This document shows positions 33,338 to 42,670 of a DNA stretch of 64,000 nt, in pieces. The position numbers were made by a program, and so were the translations under genes. Each line of letters starts with the position of its first letter. Positions within the stretch are counted from its first letter, which is position 1. Below the pieces are notes generated by a model that saw only the letters and a list, made by a program, of their open reading frames with translations, did not search any database and was not told the DNA's origin. The DNA is from Microbulbifer sp. MI-G. Its GTDB lineage: Bacteria > Pseudomonadota > Gammaproteobacteria > Pseudomonadales > Cellvibrionaceae. The stretch is taken from positions 1,477,501 to 1,541,500 of the forward strand of contig NZ_CP098023.1 in NCBI RefSeq assembly GCF_030440425.1, written 5' to 3'.

Positions 33338-36300
33338 TAGGGTTTACTCCTTAAGTGGTGTTCAATAGCTTGGTTTAAATAAGAATGAGAAACAGTATAC
33401 ACACGAAATAGCTTAAATTGAACATCGATCACAACCCTTCCATCTGCTAGCTTATACAAGCGTTCTGTTTGACCATACACCGCAGTCCCACCTTCAGCAT
33501 ACGTAGATGGTGAAGGTACGTTGTCAACAGTAAATGCATTTCTCATGTCAGGGCGACGAGAAACTTCGTAAGAAGTCCATTTCATGCCAGGCGTTTCTAT
33601 ACTCTTTCCGTTGATGGTAGTATTGTAAGACCCTGGGCGTACTGCTCTTGCCCAATACCCTGCATCATCTCCTTCAGCTCTTTTATAACTCCTAGTAACT
33701 GGGTCCCAAACTGTATTTGGGTCATCGCGATCATACTTAACCTTTTGAGCAGCTTCCTTGGCATTTTCAGTATCCTGAAGCCATTGCCTATACCATTCAC
33801 TGTAGTAAGAGCTACTGCCAGTGCCGCCGATACCGTAAACAGTGCTGCCACCACCAGTACTACCACCAAAATTATACCAGAAAGAACCAGAGAGATTGGG
33901 TTCAGGCAAGGGTCCCCCAATTACCATCACCTCTTCGATATCTTCCGTAAAATATCCACTGGAGTCTTTCAGGCTCAAGGGATTATTGAATACATAGCTG
34001 TAGCGATTCCAGCTCTGGCTGTTGTTGGGCGCCTGAACAAACGGGTCCGGGCTCAGGAACCGTCCCAGGGCCGGGTCGTAAATCCGCCCGTTCATATGGA
34101 TCAGGCCGGTTCTGTCCAGGTGCTCGTGGTTGGTAAAGCCGCGTCTGGTACTCAATCCCTGGCTGGCCAGTAGATCCGTGAGGGATTGGGCTCCCAGGGT
34201 ACCACTCCAGTCGGATTCCCGGCGTGCGCCGAAGGGGTCATAGGCAAAACTGCCGGTTGCGCCGGTTAACAGATTGCCATCCGCATCGGTGATTTTTTCC
34301 ACAGAACCCAGGTGGTCCCGGTGCAGGTATTCCAGGGTGGCCAGGGGCAGGCCGGTGTGCTCCGTGGCGCTGATCTGCAGCACACTGCTGTCGATAGTGG
34401 CTTTCTGGATACGCCGGTAATCCGGATCATCCCCGGGCAGCAAGTCCTCATAGTCTTCGAGGATAAAGGTTTTTTCAGTCACCAGCTGTTGCCGGCTTGG
34501 GTCCCACCAGCTGCTTTCGCGGTAGTAGCGGTTGCCGTTGGGCCCGTACTTGAAGCGGTCCCTGGCGGTAGGGCTCTGGGTGTTTTGGCCGGTGCCCATG
34601 ACAATTTCCGTGGGTAACTGGCGGGCGTTCCAGCTAATCCATTTGTCGTCGCCGCTGGCGGCGTTGTAGTGGGTGATGGCGCCGTTGCGGTTGTAGTGGA
34701 GGGTATAGGGGGTGCCGTTGATAGTGGCACCGCTCACCGCATGGGGGCCGGCATGGCCGAGGCCACCGTATTGATAGCCGCTCACCGCGGCATCCCCGGG
34801 CAGGCTGCTGGTTTTCTCTTCAATATTGCCAAGCCGGTCATAGCGGGTGGTGAGGGTTCTCCGGCTGGTGTTACTGATCAGGGTCTCGGCGGTCTCGAGC
34901 CGGTTGAGGGCATCATACGCAAACACTTCCTTTTGCGGTGTGTTGCCGGCGCCGTACACCTGGCGGCTTTCCAGTGTGCCGTTACTGCGCCAGCGGTAGC
35001 TGTCGTCCTGGATTTGGGAGGCGCCGGCGGTTAGCAGGCCCTGCAGGCGTCCGTTTTCCCGGCCATAGGTTTTGACCGTGACCACACCATTGCCAAAGAC
35101 CGCTTCCTCGGTTTGCAGCCGGGCGTTTTTCCTGCCGAATACCTTCAGGTCCCGGGTGCCATCGGTGATTTTGTGCAGGTAACCGCGGCTGTTGTAGGCG
35201 TAGTGCGCAGATACACCACTGGGATAGGTGAGGCTGCTGATGCGCCCCTGGCCGTCATAGGCATAGTGGTATTGGTACTGCCTGTTGAGCCCGCCGGCGG
35301 TCACAGTGAACGCTTTGTCTTGAAGTTTTCCGGCGGGGTTATAGGTGTGCGTTTCATCATACACAGTCTGGCCGCCCACTACAGACCCGCTTTGCACCAC
35401 GGCGCCTTCAATATAGCGCTGGCGGCTGAGTGCACCCAGGGCATTGCCGGGATCATACTGCCAGTGCGCCACACCATGGGCGTCTTCCTTAAAGCGCATG
35501 CGGCCCAGGGTATCGTAGTAATAGGCGGTACTCTGCCCCAGGTTATCCGTCTGCTGCACCAGCTCCCCGAGGGCATTAAAGGTTTTCCTGACAGTGCCAA
35601 CACTCGGGTCTGTGAGCGTACTCTGATACCCGGCCAGGTCGTAGCTGAAGGTGGCTTCAGTGGCGGAATTGTTATTGACGATTGCCGATTGCATCTGGCC
35701 ACTGCCGGTATATTGGTAGCTGGTGGTCACGGCATCGGCGCTGCCAACGGCATCGGTGCTGCTTACCAGGTCGCCGGAGACACTATACAGGCTCTCTTTT
35801 ACCTGGGTTTCCCCAAGGGTGCCAGCGCTGCTGAACACATCGTGCTCAACGCGTACCTTGAACTGGTTGCTTGCGGGGAGTGCGCTGTACAAGGTGCGGG
35901 TTTGGCTGCCGTCGGGTCTGTGGATGGCTGTACGCCGGTTTTGGATATCGTAGTGGTAGGTGGTGATGGGTTTGTACTCTCCCACAAAGAATGGCGCCGT
36001 CTCCAGATACAGGCGGCCCTGCAGGTCATAGTTGTATTCGGTTCTGGTAAGCGCGCTGCCGTCAAAGGATTGCGTGTCCTGCTGGATTAATCGCCCCAGA
36101 ATATCGTAATAGCGGTCTGATGCTGGTGAAACCGTGGAGCTGGTGGACACTTTGAAGGCCACCAGCTGGTTCCCGTAAACGGGGCAGCTGCCGGCACTGC
36201 AAAACGCCCTTGCTGTGGTGAAGGTCACCCCGTCGGTATCGGTGCGGCTCTGCTCCCTGCCGAAGGCGTCATAGGCCATCGCTGTGGTGCGGTTGTCCCG

Positions 36301-39300
36301 GGTGATACGGTTCTGTTGCCCAAAGCGCTGGTCATAGCCCAGTGTGGTGATATGGCCCAGGGCATTTTGTATCCTTGCGGGGTATCGCGCATCGATAAAA
36401 TTACTGTAGGTGGTGGTGCGCTCCGCGACCTGCACCCCGGTCACCCGTTCAGTGGTCAGGTTGCCTTTGGCATCATAGGTGTAGCGGGTGGTCAATTCGT
36501 ATTTTGCATCGCCCGGCAGGCGGGTCATGCTCTGGATCTTATTGTTGTCACCGAAAGGGGTATAGACGACCGTATTCACCTGGTCGGGGGATATGTTGGT
36601 ATCACCCCTGTAATAGCGCTGCTCTTCCCCGTCCTTGAACCCGATCAGCCATTTTCCTGTGCGGGTGGTAAAACTGCTGGCGGTTTCCTGGCTGCGCAAT
36701 ACACCACTGACAACAACCGGTTTCACCTCACCCCAAAAGCTCTGGGTATTCGCCAGGGTGACATTGGTTGCGTACTGTTCGGTTTTAAGCCTGCCATCAA
36801 TAAACTCGCCGTAGCCGCCGTAGCTTTTTTTGCTGTGTTCAAATCCTGTGACATGGTATCCGATCACCTGGCCCCCTTCGTACACCGTATCCACACGCTG
36901 GGCGGGCACGGTATGCAGGGTGGAGGCCTTGGGGAAAGCCAGGGTGACAGTCTCGTCCCGGAACTGTTGCTTGGCCAGGACCTGGCTGTGGGCGGGATAG
37001 GGGCCTTCATACTCATAGACCCTGGAGACAGTGCCGATATGGGGATAATCCAGGCGGAATTGCCGGTAGGTAACCCTGCCGGATTCCAGGTCATGGGCCT
37101 TTTGTGCATAGTAGCCGAGAAAGCCGCGGTTCCTGTCGCTGACCAATCCGGTGCCCTGGTAGGAATAGGCGGTTTTATGCCAACCGTTGGCAACGCCATT
37201 GGAGCGCCACACCTCGGATACCACACAGCGGTACTCTCCGCCTACGGGTTGCAGGGGGCTGGCCTCAGCGGGCACAATCCCCTGGCCAAAGGGGCGCTCA
37301 AAAAACAGGCCATCGGATGCGGTGGTGCTGATCATTGTGTGGTGAAACTGAACGGCTTTCCCAACAGTATCGATCACTTCGGCAACGCCGGTTTTGAAAT
37401 CAATGGGGTTGGCACCATTGGGTTCAATCCAGTTAAACGTCATGGGTTTCAGGCATTGGGGGTTGGTGCCGTTCTCATTGTAGGCACACAGTTGCAGGTG
37501 CTTTAATCGCCTGTAGTTTTCTACTTCCCCTTCGTCCTCAGAGATAAATTTATACGCCCGCAGTAACTGATTATTCAGCGACACTTTGGCGTGGTGCAGT
37601 AATACCAGTTGCTCCTGCTGTATATCCCCGGGTCCCAGCGGTTGTGGTGGGGCATCTGAGCGGGTGCCGTATTCAAAGGTGATTTTCGCATCTCCGGCAT
37701 TCCCATACACAACCTCCAGGGGATAGTTGATCCCCTCAAGCGTGTCGTTGTGGTATTTATAGCGAATGGTATTGCCAAAGGTGTCGGTGACTTTGTTAAG
37801 ACTCCAGCCGAATTTGGCTGAGGTGCCCACGCCCAGGCGGCTGTCCGGGGTATTGCCGTATTCCCGGATATGCCCGTCCGGGGACTGCACTCTAAACCAT
37901 ATCCATACAGCGGAGTCTTCTTCGGTGTTGTGCATTATCTCAATTGAGTGAAAACTTTCTTCCTGGGTGTGGTATTTGGCTCCCAGTTGAAAATGCGAAC
38001 CGGATACCAGAACCAGGGGTTTTCCATTCAGGCACAGGGAGTCGCTGTTATCCAAGGCAATTTCATCGGCATTAGGCCTGCCCACAACACAGCGGCGAAT
38101 CGCCCCAAAGCCGCTCAGGCGCCAGCCATAGCCGAGAAAATCCTCCGGTAAGGATTCATTATTGCGCTCCCTGAAGCGGGCGCCGGAATAGTGGATATCA
38201 ATCCTGGGCACCAGCCCGTTTACCCCGGGGGCGCCCTGCAGGGGGACGGAGATTTCCGCATCGCCCTGTTGTGATACCTCGGCGCTATAGGGCAAGGCCC
38301 CGGGGGTATGCCCGGGGGAGAGGGAAACCGCGGGGGCAATGCCTTCCAGGTTATGTACCGCCACCCAGGGACTGCTCTTCCAGGGCGAGCAGGCATCCAC
38401 ATTGCATGCGCGCACCCGGTAGCGATACTGATCCGCCACATGCCCCCTGGCTGCATAGATGCGGCTCAGGGCACCGCTTAACTGGACAGCGTGCCATCCG
38501 TTCACTCCGCAGGTGGCAGTGCCTTTTTTGCACTGTTTCTGCAGTTGATACGCCGTAATGGCGCCCTGGCCAGACCAGGTGATGTCGTAATCCCCGAATT
38601 CACTGGATTCCGGTGCCTGGATGGAGAGGCTGTGTGGTGGTGGCAGGGGAATATTCACCGGTACGGATTTTTGATAGCTGCCTCTGGTCCAGGGTCCCCA
38701 GCCCTGGCTATTGTAGGCGCGGACCCTGAATGTATAGGTGCCTTCAGTGCCTGCCGGCAAGTTGACCGGGTGGGTTGTGGCTGTGCCGGTGTTGTCGTTG
38801 CCACAGGGCGTAAAGGTAAAGCTTCCGCCGTTGATACTGCACTGGATTTGATATCTTGTCACCGGATCAAAACTGCCAGTGGCACCACTCCAGGCCACCT
38901 GAAAGTTTGCCGTTTGTGTGCCAGAGCCCGGCTGTGTGAAGTGGGTGACTTCGTCGGGCCTGCGATTGACCGTAATATCAGGGCTGTAGCGCCAATTGCT
39001 GTATTTGGAGGTGCCGCTTACAGTGACAAATGCCCGTACACGGTATCGGTATGTGCCGTTTGTGAGCTTGCCGGAAGACGGTACCGTTATTGATCGCCCT
39101 GTACTGGCCGCGGAATAGATTTGAGACCAGATGCCGCTGCTACTGCAGGCACCCTTGCACTGGTCAACCTGATAGCCGGTGACTTTTGGCGGTGTGTCCG
39201 AGGCCCCCCAGTTGAGTTTAAAGGACCCATTCCTGTCTGTGCCCCCTTCATTGTTGGAGAAGCTGACACTGCCCGGCATATTGGGTTTTCGAATGACTTT

Positions 39301-39675
39301 AATGTTATTGGAGTAGATCCAGTTTGAATAGCCACCTCTAGACATGGTTCTTATTCTGTACCGATATACGGCTGAGTCTTGCCCGGATAAATTGACAGTA
39401 ATACTCCCAAAGGAACCATGACTATAAGTATACCCATCATAATGGGAATAACTGCCGCCATCCCTACTCTGGAAAATAGATACATCCCTAATACACTGAT
39501 CAGGAAATATCTTAAACGTCAGTGCATAGCTTCCATCTGCATCCGAGGTTGGCAAGGTGACGCCAGACACTGGTGCCGGCGGATTCGATCTACACCATTC
39601 ATCTGACGGAGGTAAAGGCATCGCGGCAAAAACTGCATTTGAAAGCATCAATAATACAATAAGGAAAAGGCGCAT
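33337..39675 (-). CDS. Full-length Sec-exported Rhs/SpvB-type polymorphic toxin
   Basis: The 2112-residue protein has a signal peptide (cleavage near NAVFA-A18), then about four fibronectin type III-like domains up to residue 450. An SpvB-like segment follows (AEISVPLQGAPGVNGLVPRI, GWRLSGFGAI), then a long array of YD/Rhs repeats to about 1780 and the Rhs core with [17 protein letters not shown] near 1860. The linker ends at Ala-Gln-Lys (1976-1978). The last 134 residues are the toxin tip, which I do not recognise. No VgrG, PAAR or EagR partner is nearby, so it is not a standard type VI effector. It is the only rhs copy with a true start and is the likely expression site for the array. Confidence 0.9.
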   Translation of the reverse strand: MRLFLIVLLMLSNAVFAAMPLPPSDEWCRSNPPAPVSGVTLPTSDADGSYALTFKIFPDQCIRDVSIFQSRDGGSYSHYDGYTYSHGSFGSITVNLSGQDSAVYRYRIRTMSRGGYSNWIYSNNIKVIRKPNMPGSVSFSNNEGGTDRNGSFKLNWGASDTPPKVTGYQVDQCKGACSSSGIWSQIYSAASTGRSITVPSSGKLTNGTYRYRVRAFVTVSGTSKYSNWRYSPDITVNRRPDEVTHFTQPGSGTQTANFQVAWSGATGSFDPVTRYQIQCSINGGSFTFTPCGNDNTGTATTHPVNLPAGTEGTYTFRVRAYNSQGWGPWTRGSYQKSVPVNIPLPPPHSLSIQAPESSEFGDYDITWSGQGAITAYQLQKQCKKGTATCGVNGWHAVQLSGALSRIYAARGHVADQYRYRVRACNVDACSPWKSSPWVAVHNLEGIAPAVSLSPGHTPGALPYSAEVSQQGDAEISVPLQGAPGVNGLVPRIDIHYSGARFRERNNESLPEDFLGYGWRLSGFGAIRRCVVGRPNADEIALDNSDSLCLNGKPLVLVSGSHFQLGAKYHTQEESFHSIEIMHNTEEDSAVWIWFRVQSPDGHIREYGNTPDSRLGVGTSAKFGWSLNKVTDTFGNTIRYKYHNDTLEGINYPLEVVYGNAGDAKITFEYGTRSDAPPQPLGPGDIQQEQLVLLHHAKVSLNNQLLRAYKFISEDEGEVENYRRLKHLQLCAYNENGTNPQCLKPMTFNWIEPNGANPIDFKTGVAEVIDTVGKAVQFHHTMISTTASDGLFFERPFGQGIVPAEASPLQPVGGEYRCVVSEVWRSNGVANGWHKTAYSYQGTGLVSDRNRGFLGYYAQKAHDLESGRVTYRQFRLDYPHIGTVSRVYEYEGPYPAHSQVLAKQQFRDETVTLAFPKASTLHTVPAQRVDTVYEGGQVIGYHVTGFEHSKKSYGGYGEFIDGRLKTEQYATNVTLANTQSFWGEVKPVVVSGVLRSQETASSFTTRTGKWLIGFKDGEEQRYYRGDTNISPDQVNTVVYTPFGDNNKIQSMTRLPGDAKYELTTRYTYDAKGNLTTERVTGVQVAERTTTYSNFIDARYPARIQNALGHITTLGYDQRFGQQNRITRDNRTTAMAYDAFGREQSRTDTDGVTFTTARAFCSAGSCPVYGNQLVAFKVSTSSTVSPASDRYYDILGRLIQQDTQSFDGSALTRTEYNYDLQGRLYLETAPFFVGEYKPITTYHYDIQNRRTAIHRPDGSQTRTLYSALPASNQFKVRVEHDVFSSAGTLGETQVKESLYSVSGDLVSSTDAVGSADAVTTSYQYTGSGQMQSAIVNNNSATEATFSYDLAGYQSTLTDPSVGTVRKTFNALGELVQQTDNLGQSTAYYYDTLGRMRFKEDAHGVAHWQYDPGNALGALSRQRYIEGAVVQSGSVVGGQTVYDETHTYNPAGKLQDKAFTVTAGGLNRQYQYHYAYDGQGRISSLTYPSGVSAHYAYNSRGYLHKITDGTRDLKVFGRKNARLQTEEAVFGNGVVTVKTYGRENGRLQGLLTAGASQIQDDSYRWRSNGTLESRQVYGAGNTPQKEVFAYDALNRLETAETLISNTSRRTLTTRYDRLGNIEEKTSSLPGDAAVSGYQYGGLGHAGPHAVSGATINGTPYTLHYNRNGAITHYNAASGDDKWISWNARQLPTEIVMGTGQNTQSPTARDRFKYGPNGNRYYRESSWWDPSRQQLVTEKTFILEDYEDLLPGDDPDYRRIQKATIDSSVLQISATEHTGLPLATLEYLHRDHLGSVEKITDADGNLLTGATGSFAYDPFGARRESDWSGTLGAQSLTDLLASQGLSTRRGFTNHEHLDRTGLIHMNGRIYDPALGRFLSPDPFVQAPNNSQSWNRYSYVFNNPLSLKDSSGYFTEDIEEVMVIGGPLPEPNLSGSFWYNFGGSTGGGSTVYGIGGTGSSSYYSEWYRQWLQDTENAKEAAQKVKYDRDDPNTVWDPVTRSYKRAEGDDAGYWARAVRPGSYNTTINGKSIETPGMKWTSYEVSRRPDMRNAFTVDNVPSPSTYAEGGTAVYGQTERLYKLADGRVVIDVQFKLFRVYTVSHSYLNQAIEHHLRSKP

Positions 39676-40242
39676 CCTGGTCCCACCCCTATTTTAGGTC
39701 ATCTACTTATTATTCGGGAAACTCTCACAAGCCCGGCCAGCGGCTTTTATTGTTCGTGGTGAAAGCGAAGGTTTTGTGTTGACTGTTTATCTTATTTAAA
39801 GGTTGTATTTTTGATAAACTTACCAACACTTGTTCTTAATAAAATTCAGGCTTTTAACAAGACCGCGGCCGATTCTTTATAGTAATGACACGGGTACAGT
39901 TTGTCAGCAGCGCTGTAATGGCCTGTAATCGTTGCCATAAACACCAATGCTGCAGGGAAACTGGCAGCAGCGCGTATAGTGATTGAGGAGGCTGGCAAAA
40001 CGGCGCAAGGGCAGTGGAGGGCGGATCAATATATCTCAAGTGTGGGAAATTGAACGGGGGAAACCGCCGGGAATAACGTGAACCTGCACCAGGGTGGCGG
40101 TGTGTGTCTGATATAGGCGGCCGAAATCGGTGTTGCAGAGTGACCTGCTGGAAAGTGGCCACGCGGGTAGTGATGTTGAATCAAACAGCGGATTGCCGCG
40201 AACCGGCGCTTGGGTGACCTGTACAGGGCCCGCGCTCCCGAT
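39676..40242. other. Upstream region of the main rhs, no gene seen
   Basis: These 567 bases are upstream of the main rhs, which should have its promoter close to 39680-39840, where AT-rich patches such as ATTTAAAGGTTGTATTT occur. The part nearer 40200 is downstream of tcdA and GC-rich. No gene or clear hairpin was found. Confidence 0.4.
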
Positions 40243-41043
40243 TTAATGCTTTGGCTGCAACAGCCTCTCAATGGCCCTGGTGGCGGCGGCAAAGCCAAAG
40301 GCGCCAGTGACCATGGTGGCGGCACCAAAGCCGCCGCTGCAGTCCAGTTTTACCCCGCCTTGCATGGCGCTTTTTTGCCGGCAAACCTGGCCATCCGGTT
40401 TTGGATAGACCATGGCTTCCCTGGAATAGATGGCATCAACACCAAACTGGCGTTTGCGATTTTTCTGGAAGTTGTGGAAGCGGTAGAGGTGCTGGCGCAC
40501 TTTCGCCAGCATGGGGTCATTGATCGTGCGGCCCAGGTCGGTGCACTCAATGGCCAGGGGAGAGCGTTTGCCACCCGCGGACCCAACAGTGACCAGGCGC
40601 AGTTTGCGCGCCTTGCAGTAGGCCACCAGTGCCGCTTTTACCCGCGCACTGTCTACGGCATCAATAACGATATCCAGGGGTATTTGATCCGGGTTGATCA
40701 GGTCAGCCAGGTTGTCCGGTGCAATAAAGTCCTCTGCGGCAACTACCCGCAGCTCGGGGTTGATCTGCTTGAGCCGCGCCGCCATCACTGCAATTTTGCT
40801 GTGGCCGATGGTGTCTGCCAGGGCGTGGCACTGGCGATTGGTGTTGGTGATACAGACGTCGTCGAGGTCAATCAGTGTCAGGGTGCCCACGCCGCTGCGG
40901 GCCAGCGCTTCTGCCGTCCAGCTTCCCACACCGCCAATACCGATTACCACCATGTGGGCCCCGTGCAATCTTTCCAGGGCGCGGTTGCCATACAGGCGGG
41001 CGATGCCGCCAAAACGTTGCAGGTATTGTTCAGACAGGCCCAT
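40243..41043 (-). CDS. tcdA: tRNA threonylcarbamoyladenosine dehydratase
   Basis: This is a 266-residue protein of the E1/MoeB/ThiF superfamily, with an ATP-binding GIGGVGSW motif after VVIG and the acidic LIDLDDV and VIDAVDSARVKAALV stretches. It matches TcdA/CsdL in length and in the GSAGGKRSP and DCSGGFGAATMVTGAFG motifs. TcdA uses ATP to close t6A in tRNA into a cyclic form, with help from CsdA and CsdE. The ATG at 41043 lies 14 bases inside the end of the DCC gene upstream, so the two are coupled. A long upstream extension was rejected. Confidence 0.9.
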   Translation of the reverse strand: MGLSEQYLQRFGGIARLYGNRALERLHGAHMVVIGIGGVGSWTAEALARSGVGTLTLIDLDDVCITNTNRQCHALADTIGHSKIAVMAARLKQINPELRVVAAEDFIAPDNLADLINPDQIPLDIVIDAVDSARVKAALVAYCKARKLRLVTVGSAGGKRSPLAIECTDLGRTINDPMLAKVRQHLYRFHNFQKNRKRQFGVDAIYSREAMVYPKPDGQVCRQKSAMQGGVKLDCSGGFGAATMVTGAFGFAAATRAIERLLQPKH

Positions 41044-41485
41044 TGGGGTTTTCTTCCGATACGTCTTCCAGAAAGCGGTGTTTGTCCTTCGCCGATGGCA
41101 GCTGGCAGCTGCTGCGCCGGCCGAACCAGCGATAGCGATTGCGTGCCACCAGGTCATAGAACAGGTCCCGCAGGGGACGCGGAATGTAACGCAAAAGTGC
41201 CAGAAAATGCCAGGGACCCTCTAATTGGGCAGCGATGCGCAGGGCGGCGTCGCTCTTGTGGTACTGGTGAAAGACATTGCCCTTGCGCTCCAGCAGGATC
41301 ATGGTTTCAAAGGTGTGCAGCGGCAGGCCCAGCTGCCTGAGATAGAACTGCCCCGCGGGTGACTGGAGCCGGCACAAAGTGAAATGGCAGTGCTTGTCGT
41401 GTTTCAGCAGCAACTGGCTCCAGCCGTTACACAGGTGGCAGAGGCTGTCAAAGAGAACAATGTGGTCGGGGGGAGCGGGGTGCAT
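41030..41485 (-). CDS. DCC-family thiol-disulfide oxidoreductase-like protein
   Basis: The 151-residue protein starts with a strand followed by FDSLCHLCNGW, the DxxCxxC motif (Cys16 and Cys19) that names the DCC family (DUF393). It probably has a thioredoxin-like fold and a redox role in the cytoplasm, but the substrate is unknown. It precedes and overlaps tcdA, so the two form one transcription unit. Confidence 0.85.
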   Translation of the reverse strand: MHPAPPDHIVLFDSLCHLCNGWSQLLLKHDKHCHFTLCRLQSPAGQFYLRQLGLPLHTFETMILLERKGNVFHQYHKSDAALRIAAQLEGPWHFLALLRYIPRPLRDLFYDLVARNRYRWFGRRSSCQLPSAKDKHRFLEDVSEENPNGPV

Positions 41486-41546
41486 ACCAGGGCCGGCTAG
41501 GGGCAGATCGAGTGGTTTGAATCGGAGTCAGTACCGTTTTATCCGG

Positions 41547-42011
41547 TCAGTGTACATCGCCGCGGTCAATTTCTTCTGCGGTGGCCTGGCGTACAGAGAC
41601 CACCTCAATCTCGAAGTGCAGTTCAACGCCGGCCAGGGGATGATTGCCGTTGATGGTGATCTCGTCACCGTCAATGTCGATGATTTCCACCTCCATGGGC
41701 TGGCCATGGGTGTTCTCGGCGTGAAATGCCATGCCCACGTCCAGCTCCTCAATATGATCGAAAGCGCTGCGCGGCATAATCTGGATCAATTCCGGCTTTT
41801 GCTGGCCATAACCCTCTTCCGGGGCAATAACGGCGGAGAAGGTATCCCCCGGAGCTTTTTCCAGCATTGCCTTTTCAAGGCCGGGAACGATATTACCCGC
41901 CCCCTGCAGGTATTTGAGCGGATCGCTATTGGCTGAAGAATCAATCACCGATCCGTCGGCATCCTTTAGGGTGTAGTGAATCTCCACGACAGTGTGATTG
42001 GCAACTTTCAT
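41547..42011 (-). CDS. SlyD-like FKBP peptidyl-prolyl isomerase
   Basis: The 154-residue protein has the SlyD domain order: FKBP start (VVEIHYTLKDADGSVID), insert-in-flap domain (around residues 70-130), then FKBP end (HPLAGVELHFEIEVVSVR). It lacks the His/Cys-rich metal-binding tail of E. coli SlyD, which makes it an FkpB/SlyD-type chaperone. The ATG at 42011 is preferred over an upstream extension. It lies upstream of the DCC and tcdA genes on the same strand, about 60 bases away. Confidence 0.87.
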   Translation of the reverse strand: MKVANHTVVEIHYTLKDADGSVIDSSANSDPLKYLQGAGNIVPGLEKAMLEKAPGDTFSAVIAPEEGYGQQKPELIQIMPRSAFDHIEELDVGMAFHAENTHGQPMEVEIIDIDGDEITINGNHPLAGVELHFEIEVVSVRQATAEEIDRGDVH

Positions 42012-42557
42012 AAATCGTCTCGGGTGGCAACTCGAATCAGTCAGAGGAAACTTGTTAACTAAGCCTAGCCCACCAGAGTACGATAAAAAGGGACATCGGT
42101 ACACTTTGACTGGCCCCTGGCCCGGGAAAGACGGCGTGCCCCGAGCACTTTTTTGACAGTCCGTGTCAATGCGCCTTACGGATTTCCGGAGTATCGGGGG
42201 ATTGGCCCTGTCGCCCTTCTACTGGTTAAAACAATCCCCGGTCAGGTAAGGGGCTGGGTTACAGTGTATTACTACTGTCCAGTTGCTGCCGGGAAAGCGG
42301 CGTGTTTTCTGCGCGGATATATTCAGGCCGGAAAACCGATGGGTGGTGAGTGGCGAATGGGGTTACCGGTTACCGCAATCACCGGGAAAGCGGGCGCTGG
42401 CGAAGGTGGGCGGTGCCCCAATCCAACAGTCCCGTGGTCTGGCGATGGCGGTTGTGCCTCTTCCATCGCTGACAAAATCATAAGTCCGGAGAGAGTCGGG
42501 GGGTTATTGTAGATCGGATTACGGGATTGCCCACAGATATCAACCGTTGTGTGGTCA
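42012..42557. other. Intergenic region, no gene seen
   Basis: This region lies between the start of the SlyD-like gene and the terminator of the metzincin gene. It is GC-rich and contains no recognisable gene. The SlyD promoter should lie at its left end. Confidence 0.4.
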
Positions 42558-42583
42558 CAAAAAAGGGGGCCTATCGCCCCCTG
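42558..42583 (-). terminator. Strong terminator of the metzincin gene
   Basis: On the minus strand AGGGGGC, a five-base loop and GCCCCCT are followed by TTTTTG. The hairpin lies about 90 bases after the stop codon at 42671. Confidence 0.75.
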
Positions 42584-42670
42584 CTGTGATGTTTTTGGTC
42601 AAGCGGCAAGTGCCTGGCATTCACCCCGCTTGTGGATCTCCTTTCCGGGGATTCTGCTGGCAGCCCGGCC

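Noticed and set aside
37095..37110. CCTTTTGTGCA, the tip-junction motif, inside the main rhs
   Set aside because: It encodes YAQKAHDL in the repeat region, far from the core-tip border. It shows that the motif alone also occurs by chance, so only in-frame use at a border was counted.
35113..37506. Long plus-strand open frames over the main rhs (35113-36090, 36316-37506)
   Set aside because: They are antisense shadows of a GC-rich, codon-biased gene. They have no family likeness or ribosome sites.
40210..41340. 376-residue plus-strand frame
   Set aside because: It is antisense to tcdA and the DCC gene, which have clear family motifs.
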